Below, piece after piece: positions 1 through 6,816 of a stretch of 40,107 nt of DNA (within the stretch, counting starts at the first letter, position 1; every line of letters begins with the position of its first letter). The notes below the pieces were generated by a model. That model did not search any database, had not been told where the DNA came from, and saw nothing but the letters and a program-made list of their open reading frames with translations. The translations under genes were made by a program, and so were the position numbers. Source of the stretch: Schleiferilactobacillus harbinensis DSM 16991 (GTDB lineage: Bacteria; Bacillota; Bacilli; Lactobacillales; Lactobacillaceae); assembly GCF_000425885.1 (NCBI RefSeq), contig NZ_KE384471.1:1-40107 (forward strand), read 5' to 3'.

Positions 1-283
1 CTCCAAGTGGGGCGATACATTCGCCGACAAGACTCTGGCTAATGCCATTCTTGATCGACTGGTGCACCACTCCCGCGTGATTCGGATCAACGGCCGGTCA
101 TACCGCATGAAGGGCCATATCACAGAGCCCAAAGCGGACAAAGCACCGAATGATACTGGTTAGGCCTCTGGCCTAACTGAAGCATCACCACTAATTGGAA
201 AGGAGAAACGCAGCTCAACTAAACCGGCAAAAAACAACATTTTCTAATCGGCAAAAAATGTCATTTTATCGTCGGCGTTGACA
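1..283 (+). mobile_element. 3' end of an IS21-family insertion sequence
   Basis: This stretch contains the end of istB and about 120 bases of non-coding terminus. Two related 21-mers lie at 225-245 and 249-269. Both begin CGGCAAAAAA and continue into CATTTT after a variable dinucleotide, as expected for the multiple terminal repeats of IS21 elements. The terminus probably lies near 283, where the sequence reads TTGACA, since IS21 ends finish in CA; this end point is inferred. The element extends left beyond the window, so completeness cannot be judged. Confidence 0.75.
2..163 (+). CDS. istB: IstB-like ATP-binding helper of IS21 transposition, C-terminal fragment
   Basis: This is the last 53 codons of an open frame entering from the left edge and ending in TAG at 161-163. 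The translation contains WGDTFADKTLANAILDRL followed by HHSRVIRINGRSYRMK, which is the conserved C-terminal signature of IstB (a DnaC-related AAA+ protein that assists the IS21 transposase IstA). Only the tail is visible; the Walker motifs and istA would lie to the left. No frameshift is visible in the fragment, so the copy could be intact. Confidence 0.8.
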   Translation, partial: SKWGDTFADKTLANAILDRLVHHSRVIRINGRSYRMKGHITEPKADKAPNDTG

Positions 284-601
284 TTCCCATGACGGCGGAC
301 ACGCCTTTTTACGCTTCTATTGGTACTGCCAATTATACGCCCACAACTGGGCCAGCAGCCCAATGAGCATCACACCCAAGCCGGCATAGCCGATGACTAA
401 GCCATGAAAAGAATGAAGATTTTTCTAGAAAGAGCCTCACAGGTACGTTGCATGTATGACGTGTCAACTGTACAAAAACACACCACGATCATCCCCTGAG
501 TCGATAATCGTGGTGTGTTGGGTAATCATTCCCGGCAACTAGGAACAATTACAATTTTGTATGATTGGTTTTTGGTCGGTGTTAACTTCTAGGCAAACGG
601 C
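164..601. other. Intergenic region between the IS21 element and xfp
   Basis: It holds the IS21 terminus (to about 283), a possible gene remnant and the xfp terminator (474-519). On the minus strand, 317-403 encodes 28 hydrophobic residues ending in WAYNWQYQ before a TAG. They resemble the C-terminal transmembrane helix of a membrane protein, but an in-frame stop lies a few codons upstream and no start is present. If real, it is the tail of a gene destroyed near the IS insertion. Nothing else was recognised. Confidence 0.4.
474..519 (-). terminator. Rho-independent terminator of xfp
   Basis: A perfect 13-bp stem pairs 477-489 with 507-519 around a 17-nt loop. On the minus strand it is followed by five T (474-478). 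It lies about 80 bases downstream of the xfp stop codon. Confidence 0.85.
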
Positions 602-2986
602 CTACTTGATGCTCTTCCAAGTCCAGTCGTTGACTAACGGCATATCCGTACCGTAGTCGCGGATGAAGTTGTAGTGCTTTTGCAGAATGTCATCCATCTT
701 GGACTCGAAGTCGCCAGCAGCAGCGCCATAAACAGCGTCAGCGGCATCCTTCGCCAGGTGGAAACGATCCAGTTCGTTCATAACCCGGATATCGAACGGT
801 GTGGTAATGTCCCCGTTCTCCCGGTAGCCATGGATCCGCAGATTCTGGTTGTGACGGCCGAACCAGATATCCCGAATCAAGCCTTCGAAACCATGGAAGG
901 CGAAGATAACCGGCTTGTCCTTCGTGAAGAAGGTGTCGAATTGTTCGTCAGTCAGGCCCCGCGGGTCAACGTCCGGACGACGCAGCTTGAGCAAGTCAAC
1001 GACGTTGATGAAGCGGATCTTCAAATCAGGATATTCATCATGGAGAATGTCGATGGCGGCCAAAGCTTCCAGGTTCGGTTCAGTACCAGACGCCACAAAG
1101 ACAACGTCCGGTTCGGAGTGCCCATCGTTAGATGCCCAGTCAATGATCTTCAGACCATTATCAACCAGTTGCTGCGCTTCCTCAACACTGTAGAATTGCG
1201 GGCGCGGATGCTTGGAGGCCACAACGATGTTCACGGTTTGTTCCATCCGCAATACCTTGTTCATGACAGCCAACAAGGTGTTGGTGTCTGCCGGCAGGTA
1301 TTCGCGAATGTACTTGTCCTTCTTTTCCGCCATATGGGTCAAGATACCCGGATCTTGGTGGGTATAACCGTTATGGTCTTGTTGGAAGGAAGTCGAAACA
1401 TCCAAGATGTTCAAAGACGGATACTTCTTGCGCCATGCCAGTTCGTCCGCCTTGCGGATCCACTTGAAGTGCTGGGTGAGCATGGAGTCAACGACCCGCA
1501 GGAATGCCTCGTAAGAAGCGAAGAAGCCATGACGGCCAGTCAATACGTAGCCTTCCAGGAAGCCTTCTGCCTGATGCTCAGACAATTGCGCATCCAGGAC
1601 TCGGCCAGCCGGTGCTTCGAATTGATCATTCGGCTTGCGTACTTCTTCCATCCATTGCCGGTCAGTTACTTCAAAGACATGGTTCAACCGGTTGGACATC
1701 GTTTCATCAGGTCCAGTGATCCGGAAGTTATGCGGGTTGGCCTTGATGACGTCCCGGGCATACTTGCCCATTTCGATCATATCCTGGGCAACAGTCTTAC
1801 CCGGGGTCGTGGTGTCAACGGCATATTGCTTCCAATCCGGCAGATCCAACGGCTTCGGATCAATCCCGCCATTGGTGATCGGGTTAACGGACATCCGCGC
1901 ATCACCCTTAGGTGCGATTTCCCGCAGCTCAGGGAGCAATTCGCCGTTCTCATCAAACAGCTTCTCGGGTTCATAACTCTTCAACCAAGCAACCAAAGCA
2001 TCGGCATGCTGCATGTCGCCTTGGTCGACAGGAATCGGCACCTGGTGCGCACGGAAGGAATCTTCGATCGGTTCGCCGTCCCATTCCTTGGGACCAGTCC
2101 AGCCCTTAGGGATGCGGGCAACGATCATCGGCCATACCGGACGCTTGGCTTCAGACGCCGGCTTCTTGCGTGCCTCGGTTTGGATACTCTTGATCTTTTC
2201 AATCGCCTTATCCATAGCCTTAGCCATTTCCGGATTCAGCTTGTCGGGATCGTCGCCTTCGACAAAGATCGGTTCCCAGCCGAGTCCTTCGAAGTACTTG
2301 GTCAGTTCTTCGTCAGTCTTACGGGCCAGAATTGTCGGGTTAGAAATCTTGAACCCGTTCAAGTTCAAGATTGGTAATACGGCACCATCATTGACCGGGT
2401 TGATGAAGACATTGGAGAACCAAGACGTAGCCAGCGGGCCCGTTTCAGCTTCCCCGTCACCAACAACAACGGCAGCGATCACATCCGGATTGTCCAGAAT
2501 CGCACCTGTACCGTGAGAAATGGAGTAGCCCAGTTCCCCACCTTCGTGGATGGAGCCCGGTGTTTCAGCAGCAGCATGGGATGCCACACCACCCGGCCAG
2601 GAGAATTGTTTGAACAGCCGCTTCATGCCCTCTTCATTTTGGGTAATATGCGGATAAATATCCGAATAACTACCGTCCAAGTAAGAGTTGGAAACCATCA
2701 CTTGACCACCATGACCGGGGCCTTCGATGTAAAACATGTTCAGATGGTACTTGTTGATGACCCGATCCAAGTGAGCATAGATAAAGTTCTGCCCAGAAAT
2801 CGTACCCCAGTGACCAATGGGGTGGACTTTGACGTCTTCAGCCTTCAACGGGCGCTTCAGCAACGGGTTATCCTTCAGGTATAATTGCCCAACGGAAATA
2901 TAGTTTGCTGCCTGCCAGTACTTCTTCAAGCGATCGAAATATTCAGGGGTTGAATATTGATCGGTGCTCATCTTTTGATCCAGCAT
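602..2986 (-). CDS. xfp: Xylulose-5-phosphate/fructose-6-phosphate phosphoketolase
   Basis: Cytosolic thiamine-diphosphate enzyme that splits xylulose-5-P (and usually fructose-6-P) with phosphate into acetyl-phosphate and glyceraldehyde-3-P or erythrose-4-P. It is the key step of the phosphoketolase pathway in heterofermentative lactobacilli. The 794-residue length is normal. Visible signatures are HPIGHWGT near residue 55, EGPGHGGQ near 88, the ThDP-binding [14 protein letters not shown] at 176-189, and [14 protein letters not shown] in the second half. The open frame runs upstream to 3139, but ATG at 2984-2986 is preceded by AGGAGG (2994-2999) at ideal spacing, while the upstream extension covers the promoter and resembles nothing. 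An internal ATG six codons later (MSTDQY) is an alternative. The gene appears monocistronic, with its own promoter and terminator. A palindrome upstream of the -35 box and the GntR-type gene behind it suggest specific control. Confidence 0.97.
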   Translation of the reverse strand: MLDQKMSTDQYSTPEYFDRLKKYWQAANYISVGQLYLKDNPLLKRPLKAEDVKVHPIGHWGTISGQNFIYAHLDRVINKYHLNMFYIEGPGHGGQVMVSNSYLDGSYSDIYPHITQNEEGMKRLFKQFSWPGGVASHAAAETPGSIHEGGELGYSISHGTGAILDNPDVIAAVVVGDGEAETGPLATSWFSNVFINPVNDGAVLPILNLNGFKISNPTILARKTDEELTKYFEGLGWEPIFVEGDDPDKLNPEMAKAMDKAIEKIKSIQTEARKKPASEAKRPVWPMIVARIPKGWTGPKEWDGEPIEDSFRAHQVPIPVDQGDMQHADALVAWLKSYEPEKLFDENGELLPELREIAPKGDARMSVNPITNGGIDPKPLDLPDWKQYAVDTTTPGKTVAQDMIEMGKYARDVIKANPHNFRITGPDETMSNRLNHVFEVTDRQWMEEVRKPNDQFEAPAGRVLDAQLSEHQAEGFLEGYVLTGRHGFFASYEAFLRVVDSMLTQHFKWIRKADELAWRKKYPSLNILDVSTSFQQDHNGYTHQDPGILTHMAEKKDKYIREYLPADTNTLLAVMNKVLRMEQTVNIVVASKHPRPQFYSVEEAQQLVDNGLKIIDWASNDGHSEPDVVFVASGTEPNLEALAAIDILHDEYPDLKIRFINVVDLLKLRRPDVDPRGLTDEQFDTFFTKDKPVIFAFHGFEGLIRDIWFGRHNQNLRIHGYRENGDITTPFDIRVMNELDRFHLAKDAADAVYGAAAGDFESKMDDILQKHYNFIRDYGTDMPLVNDWTWKSIK

Positions 2987-3071
2987 TACAAAACCTCCTA
3001 TTAAGTCGGTGGTGCTCAACGCCGATCCGCGACCGACCCCGGGCAACACATCATGCCTTGATTCATCTCCC

Positions 3072-3099
3072 ATTATACCGGGTAAATGAAAGAAGTCAA
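3072..3099 (-). promoter_or_regulatory. xfp promoter
   Basis: On the minus strand, TTGACT (3094-3099) and a perfect TATAAT (3072-3077) are separated by 16 bases. This gives a 5' leader of roughly 75-80 nt before the xfp ATG. A weaker second candidate, CTGACA (3161-3166) and TATAGG (3139-3144) with a 16-base spacer, lies further upstream. Confidence 0.8.
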
Positions 3100-3110
3100 C
3101 CAATTTGTTA

Positions 3111-3124
3111 TTTGGTACGTACCA
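3111..3124. promoter_or_regulatory. Probable GntR/HutC-type operator upstream of xfp
   Basis: TTTGGTACGTACCA contains a perfect 12-bp palindrome (3113-3124) of the form TGGT(N4)ACCA. HutC-subfamily GntR regulators bind similar sites (for example TGGTCTAGACCA for NagR/DasR). The site is centred about 44 bases upstream of the -10 centre, that is upstream of the -35 box, which favours activation or a looping role over simple blocking. Thirteen of its 14 bases recur at 18829-18842 upstream of the glycogen operon. The binding protein is inferred to be the GntR-family gene product at 3335-4057. Confidence 0.6.
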
Positions 3125-3221
3125 TTTCCTAAAAAGCACCTATAGATTCGTGTCGTTACCTGTCAGTATAGAACGTTAGTCAGAAAAAAGCGATTAAAAG
3201 GACTGGCTATTCGGCACCCTG

Positions 3222-3334
3222 GCGTAAACGGGCTCCGGCCGACAGAAGCTAAGGCAGAAGAGCCAAGGGACAGTAAACCTAAGTACGGGTTTACTGTCCC
3301 TTGGCTCTTTCTAACCGTCGGCCTGCGCCCTCTC
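3222..3334. repeat. Structured intergenic repeat A1 (long double hairpin)
   Basis: The core is a perfect 22-bp stem pairing 3258-3279 with 3288-3309 around the 8-nt loop TAAGTACG. An outer helix pairs GGCCGAC (left) with GTCGGCC (right). The element recurs in reverse orientation at 22291-22416. Flanks and loop are conserved, while about seven pairs in the stem are replaced in both arms (GACAGTA/TACTGTC here, CACCRAA and its complement there). It directly follows the GntR-family gene, so it may act as its terminator, although no clear T-tract follows. The function is unknown. Confidence 0.75.
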
Positions 3335-4057
3335 TCAAGAAAGTGACACAAAAGAGTTATATTGCATGTAACGATAATGAATCCGCATCCGCGAGAACTC
3401 AATGGGCGTGCCGCTGTCGGTGAAGAAAATCCCCTCCATCAGGCCCACCGGTTCGGTCGGTTTGAGCTGCAATAATTTCTGATCTTCCTCGGTGGACGGT
3501 TCCGCAGAAATGTTCAGGAAAGACTTGGTGACCATCAGGTGCTGTTCTTCCTGCAAATAATTGTACAGTGACGACTGGATCACGCTTTCGTTCAGTTCCG
3601 GCACGAGCCGGATCGGCAAATAGCCGATTTCAATCATAAACGGCTGATCATCCACCAGCCGCAACCGTTCGATTCGGTAAACGAACTCGTTAGGCTGTAA
3701 GAAAAGCGACTCCGCCACTTCATCTTTGGCTTTCTGCACATGGAAATGCAGAACCTTAATCGATTGTTTCTGACCGTCTTTCACCAGACTGTCGGTGATC
3801 CCGATATTATCCCCGGTATAGTTAAACAGCGGGCGGCTCTTGAAGTAGAGGGGATTGACGAAGGTGCCTGATCCCTGCTTCTGAAAAATGATGCCGCGAT
3901 TCACCAAGATGCCCAAGGCCCGCTTGATGGTGGACCGGGAAACACCGAATTGCTCGCTCAGTGTTCGTTCATCCGGTAAGCGATAATCCGAATATTGGCC
4001 GTGCTTGATCTGTGCGGTCAGTTCTGAATAGACCCGATGGTACGCTAAATCTGCCAT
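3335..4057 (-). CDS. GntR-family transcriptional regulator (HutC subfamily, UTRA domain)
   Basis: A 240-residue protein with an N-terminal winged helix-turn-helix: LPDERTLSEQFGVSRSTIKRAL at about residues 27-48 is the classic GntR recognition motif. A C-terminal UTRA-type ligand-binding domain follows from about residue 80, with RLRLVDDQPFMIEIGYLP and the terminal SGTPIEFSRMRIHY. UTRA domains usually bind small sugars or sugar phosphates. The gene lies directly upstream of xfp in the same orientation. HutC proteins bind TGGT(N4)ACCA-like palindromes, and one stands before xfp with a near-copy before the glycogen operon. I infer that it senses a carbohydrate intermediate and controls both. An 18-bp palindrome (4122-4139) lies in its own upstream region. 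The start ATG at 4055-4057 has only a modest purine-rich ribosome-binding site. Confidence 0.9.
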   Translation of the reverse strand: MADLAYHRVYSELTAQIKHGQYSDYRLPDERTLSEQFGVSRSTIKRALGILVNRGIIFQKQGSGTFVNPLYFKSRPLFNYTGDNIGITDSLVKDGQKQSIKVLHFHVQKAKDEVAESLFLQPNEFVYRIERLRLVDDQPFMIEIGYLPIRLVPELNESVIQSSLYNYLQEEQHLMVTKSFLNISAEPSTEEDQKLLQLKPTEPVGLMEGIFFTDSGTPIEFSRMRIHYRYMQYNSFVSLS

Positions 4058-4121
4058 GAATTTTTTGCCCTTCTTTCAATGGGCCCTTTAACCCCAAAAT
4101 AAGAATGCTGCCAAAGGTCGC

Positions 4122-4139
4122 TCCAATTGGCCAATTGGA
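4122..4139. promoter_or_regulatory. 18-bp perfect palindrome upstream of the GntR-family gene
   Basis: TCCAATTGGCCAATTGGA is a perfect inverted repeat, 65 bases upstream of the regulator start codon. Its position fits an operator, perhaps for autoregulation, but its sequence differs from the TGGT(N4)ACCA site. The binding protein is unknown. Confidence 0.45.
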
Positions 4140-4183
4140 CCCTTCCTTTGACAGCATACCATGAATTAAAACAGACAACAAAC

Positions 4184-4948
4184 TTAGTGGGACAGCGGAT
4201 CGTTAATTTTAACCAGCAGGGTGTAATCCACCGGCTCACCGGCCCGAATCGCAGTGGCCAAACGAATAGACTCATCCACAATGATACTTTGCGGATCAAT
4301 GATCGGATACTCATGGTCGCTGGCTTTTTCTTGAGCCAAGGACAGCTCGGTACAGCCCAAAACGACTAAGTCGCAGCCCTTTTCGTCGATCATTTCCCGA
4401 AGAATGGTGTGGTAAAGCGTCGCGTCGACCTTGTTTTGTTCCTTAATATCCCGGTAAATCAATTCGGTCACTTGATCTTGGATCGGCCCGTTGCCGAGCA
4501 CGACGTCATAGCCGGCATCTTCGATTTCCCGCTCATAAATGTGATCGGCCATCGTGCCGGCGGTGGCGATCAACCCGATTTTTTTTGCTTGGGGAAAACG
4601 CTTGGCCAATGTGCCCACTGCCACGTGGGGCATGTGCAGCAACGGAATATCCCCGGCAGCGGCCGCCAGTTCGCGGTAGAAATAATGGGCGGTATTACAG
4701 ATGATCACCATGAAGTCAGGCTTCAAGGCCGCCTGCTGCTTGATGTCTGCCAGCAGCGCCGGATAAAAACTGGGCTGACTGTGGTCCAGAATATAACTAG
4801 TGCGGTCTGGGACCGTCGCGTGATTGACAAGGATGTAGTTCAGGTAGTCTTGATCCTGGTGGGCCGGCGTGCGCGCGGTAAGCAGCCGAATGTAGCTGTT
4901 GGTCGCGGGAGTGCCCATCCCGCCAATGACGGTGAAGAAATCTTCCAT
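4184..4948 (-). CDS. Aspartate/glutamate racemase family protein
   Basis: A 254-residue cofactor-independent amino-acid racemase. Both catalytic cysteines are visible in their family motifs: IICNTAH in the first half and LGCTELSL near residue 200. The N-terminal VIGGMGTPAT is the usual substrate-binding strand. Aspartate racemases convert L-Asp to D-Asp; in many lactobacilli D-Asp forms the D-isoAsp/D-isoAsn cross-bridge of peptidoglycan. The start ATG (4946-4948) directly abuts the murE stop codon (4949-4951), so the two genes are almost certainly co-transcribed and translationally coupled. That supports a cell-wall role. Substrate specificity (Asp versus Glu) cannot be settled from sequence alone. 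Confidence 0.88.
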   Translation of the reverse strand: MEDFFTVIGGMGTPATNSYIRLLTARTPAHQDQDYLNYILVNHATVPDRTSYILDHSQPSFYPALLADIKQQAALKPDFMVIICNTAHYFYRELAAAAGDIPLLHMPHVAVGTLAKRFPQAKKIGLIATAGTMADHIYEREIEDAGYDVVLGNGPIQDQVTELIYRDIKEQNKVDATLYHTILREMIDEKGCDLVVLGCTELSLAQEKASDHEYPIIDPQSIIVDESIRLATAIRAGEPVDYTLLVKINDPLSH

Positions 4949-6514
4949 CTACTTATCTGCTCCTTTCGCCGCGGGCAGTTGATCGATCACTTGGCGCACG
5001 ATCACCATATCGGTGGGGTACGGCGTATCGACGCCGCGCACCTTCTGGTACGGGTCAGCGCCCTTACCGGCCACAACAACGATGTCGCCGGGGTTGGAAT
5101 CCAGAATTGCGTCGTGGATGGCCTTGGGCCGATCCAGTTCAGTCGTGACCCGGACTTGCTCGTGGTCAATGCCCCGATTGATTTCCGCCGCGATGTCCGC
5201 CGGATCTTCAAACCCGGGATCGTCGGTAGTCAAGAACACATCGCTGGCATATTGATTCAAGACCCGGGCAAAGTCCGCCCGGCGGGAGACGCCTTTATCC
5301 CCCGGCGCACCCAGCACCACGATGATCCGCGGGTGCTTGTACTGACGAATCAGGAAGGACAGCAAGGCGTGCATGCTGCCGTAGTTATGGGCATAATCCA
5401 CGTAGACAGCGCCGTGGCCTGGGGCCAGTGCCGATTCCATCCGGCCCGGGATAGTAACATTCTTCAACCCTTCTTGGGTCTCATAAGTGTCTGCCCCAGC
5501 CAGCAGCGAGCCGATAATGGCCGCCGTGGCGTTGGATTCGTTATAATCCCCTACCAGCTTTAACTGGTAATCCCCGTGGACACCAAAACTGATTGCCTTG
5601 GGCGTCACCGGTGTAAAGGTGAAGCGGGATTCAAACAAATCGGCTTCGTGGCTTTCCATCCGGAAATCGATCGGGATATTATGCGGTTCTTGATAGTTGG
5701 CGTTGGCAAACAGGAAAATGCTGTCGGGATCCGTCGTGGTCGTCGCGGCCGCGTACACTTCGGGGAAGTGGTCGGTCTCGGCATTGATCACACAGACTCG
5801 GGAATTGACCAGCAATTGCAGTTTGCAGTGCAAATAATTAGCGAAATTGGGGTGCTCGTTGGGGCCAATGTGATCCGGCGTGATATTCAGGAAGAAGCCA
5901 ACATCATAGGTCAGCCCGAACACCCGGGATTTCAAATACGCCTGGGAGGAGACTTCCATGACCAAGTGGGTCATCCCATTATCCACAGCGGACCGCATAT
6001 CGTGGAACAGATCCAGCGACTCCGGCGTGGTCAGGTCCGATTTGAAGCGCTGATCCGGTTTGGGTCCAACGACTCGGTCAATCGTGGAGAACAGGGCCGT
6101 CTTGTGGTCGGTCATTTCGTCCAAAATGGACTTGGTGAAGTACGCGGACGTGGTCTTGCCCTTCGTGCCGGTATAGGCGATGATGAACAATTCATCCTGG
6201 GGATAGTTATAATACGCCGCGGCTAAGAGAGCCATGGCTTTTTGCACGTTGCGCACGATGAACGCATTCATGCCTTTGCCTTCCGGGTAAGGTTGTTCGG
6301 CCACGTACGTGATGGCCCCTTTGTCTTTGGCCATGGTCAAATAGATGGTGCGGAAGTTTTCCCCTTTGCAGAAGAATAAGCCGTTGGGCTGGACCTTCCG
6401 AGAGTCGTAGGACACGCTGGTCATGACGGTATCCATATCGCCTTGGATGGCGCTGCTTTTGAGCAGGTGGTGTTCTTTTAGAATTAACATACATGCGTTC
6501 AACGATAAAGCCAT
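4949..6514 (-). CDS. murE: UDP-N-acetylmuramyl-tripeptide synthetase (MurE-type Mur ligase)
   Basis: ATP-dependent cytosolic ligase that adds the third residue (L-Lys or meso-DAP) to UDP-MurNAc-L-Ala-D-Glu. It is a 521-residue protein with the Mur ligase order: an N-terminal UDP-binding domain, the ATP-binding loop GTKGKTT at 116-122, LTTPESLDLF, the central NITPDHIGPNEH, and a C-terminal domain beginning around VPGRMES/VYVDYAHN. The residue-3 specificity region reads TTDDPGFEDP rather than the classic DNPR of DAP-adding enzymes, so L-Lys is more likely, though this is inference. The first ATG follows AGGGG about nine bases upstream; an ATG eight codons later lacks a ribosome-binding site. 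The racemase gene follows without a gap. Repeat B1 occupies the upstream intergenic region. Confidence 0.93.
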   Translation of the reverse strand: MALSLNACMLILKEHHLLKSSAIQGDMDTVMTSVSYDSRKVQPNGLFFCKGENFRTIYLTMAKDKGAITYVAEQPYPEGKGMNAFIVRNVQKAMALLAAAYYNYPQDELFIIAYTGTKGKTTSAYFTKSILDEMTDHKTALFSTIDRVVGPKPDQRFKSDLTTPESLDLFHDMRSAVDNGMTHLVMEVSSQAYLKSRVFGLTYDVGFFLNITPDHIGPNEHPNFANYLHCKLQLLVNSRVCVINAETDHFPEVYAAATTTTDPDSIFLFANANYQEPHNIPIDFRMESHEADLFESRFTFTPVTPKAISFGVHGDYQLKLVGDYNESNATAAIIGSLLAGADTYETQEGLKNVTIPGRMESALAPGHGAVYVDYAHNYGSMHALLSFLIRQYKHPRIIVVLGAPGDKGVSRRADFARVLNQYASDVFLTTDDPGFEDPADIAAEINRGIDHEQVRVTTELDRPKAIHDAILDSNPGDIVVVAGKGADPYQKVRGVDTPYPTDMVIVRQVIDQLPAAKGADK

Positions 6515-6816
6515 CGAATAAAGCCCCTATTCTGTCCGCGGAGACTGGGATAAAGTCGTCTTCTGACGCCGTGCCAATGCTACGCAACCTACGGCAGAAT
6601 GGGCTGGAACGTGGTGACGGCGCTTGAAGCCCGCGAAAACCGCGGTCTTCAAGTCGCCTAACCACATCGGCGGCAAGCCGCCGTGTGGTTCCCACCACTG
6701 AGCCCATTCTGCCTCCGGCTGCTCCGCATTAGCACTAAGGACGCCAGGACTGAGACTTCATCCCAGTCTCCGTTTCTCTTTCATTACCAAAATTAGATGA
6801 GAAAAGTCACTGTTAA
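6515..6816. other. Intergenic region holding repeat B1
   Basis: Almost all of this 302-base gap between murE and the neopullulanase-like gene is repeat B1 with an extra outer stem (6539-6772). A TATAAT on the minus strand (6816-6821), overlapping the end of the upstream gene, could be a -10 for murE. It has no good -35. If used, B1 would lie in the murE leader transcript. Confidence 0.5.
6571..6735. repeat. Structured intergenic repeat B1 (four-helix element)
   Basis: Nested helices can be read directly. An outer arm begins at GTGCCAATGC (6571) and ends at 6735. P1 pairs 6593-6605 with 6701-6713 (13 bp, perfect). P2 pairs GTGGTG (6611-6616) with CACCAC (6693-6698). P3 pairs CTTGAAG (6623-6629) with CTTCAAG (6647-6653), closed by an inner CCGCG/CGCGG around AAAAC. 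P4 pairs 6660-6666 with 6684-6690, then a bulged T (6667) and a GC-rich tip. A further flanking stem pairs 6539-6551 with 6760-6772. The same architecture recurs at 22441-22621 with compensatory changes in P2, P3 and P4. It does not match an RNA family I recognise. The transcribed strand, if any, is unknown. Confidence 0.75.

Larger units (their letters stand above)
2987..3334. other. Intergenic region between xfp and the GntR-family gene
   Basis: From xfp outward it contains the ribosome-binding site and leader, the promoter (3072-3099), the palindromic operator (3111-3124), an A-rich unassigned stretch (about 3125-3220) and repeat element A1 (3222-3334), which abuts the stop codon of the regulator gene. 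No coding potential beyond short frames was seen. Confidence 0.7.

Noticed and set aside
317-403. A short hydrophobic minus-strand frame as a gene
   Set aside because: It has no start codon and an in-frame stop closely upstream; at most it is a remnant.
674-2377. A 567-codon open frame antisense to xfp
   Set aside because: Xfp is unmistakable on the other strand; this frame has no recognisable motif and results from GC-rich codon bias.
2987-3139. An N-terminal extension of phosphoketolase
   Set aside because: It covers the promoter and leader, has no family similarity, and a strong ribosome-binding site precedes the ATG at 2986.
3163-3402. A short minus-strand frame across repeat A1
   Set aside because: The sequence is explained by the hairpin repeat and the end of the GntR-family gene.
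6207-6707. A minus-strand frame over the murE start and repeat B1
   Set aside because: It overlaps murE out of frame and translates the structured repeat; there is no family resemblance.
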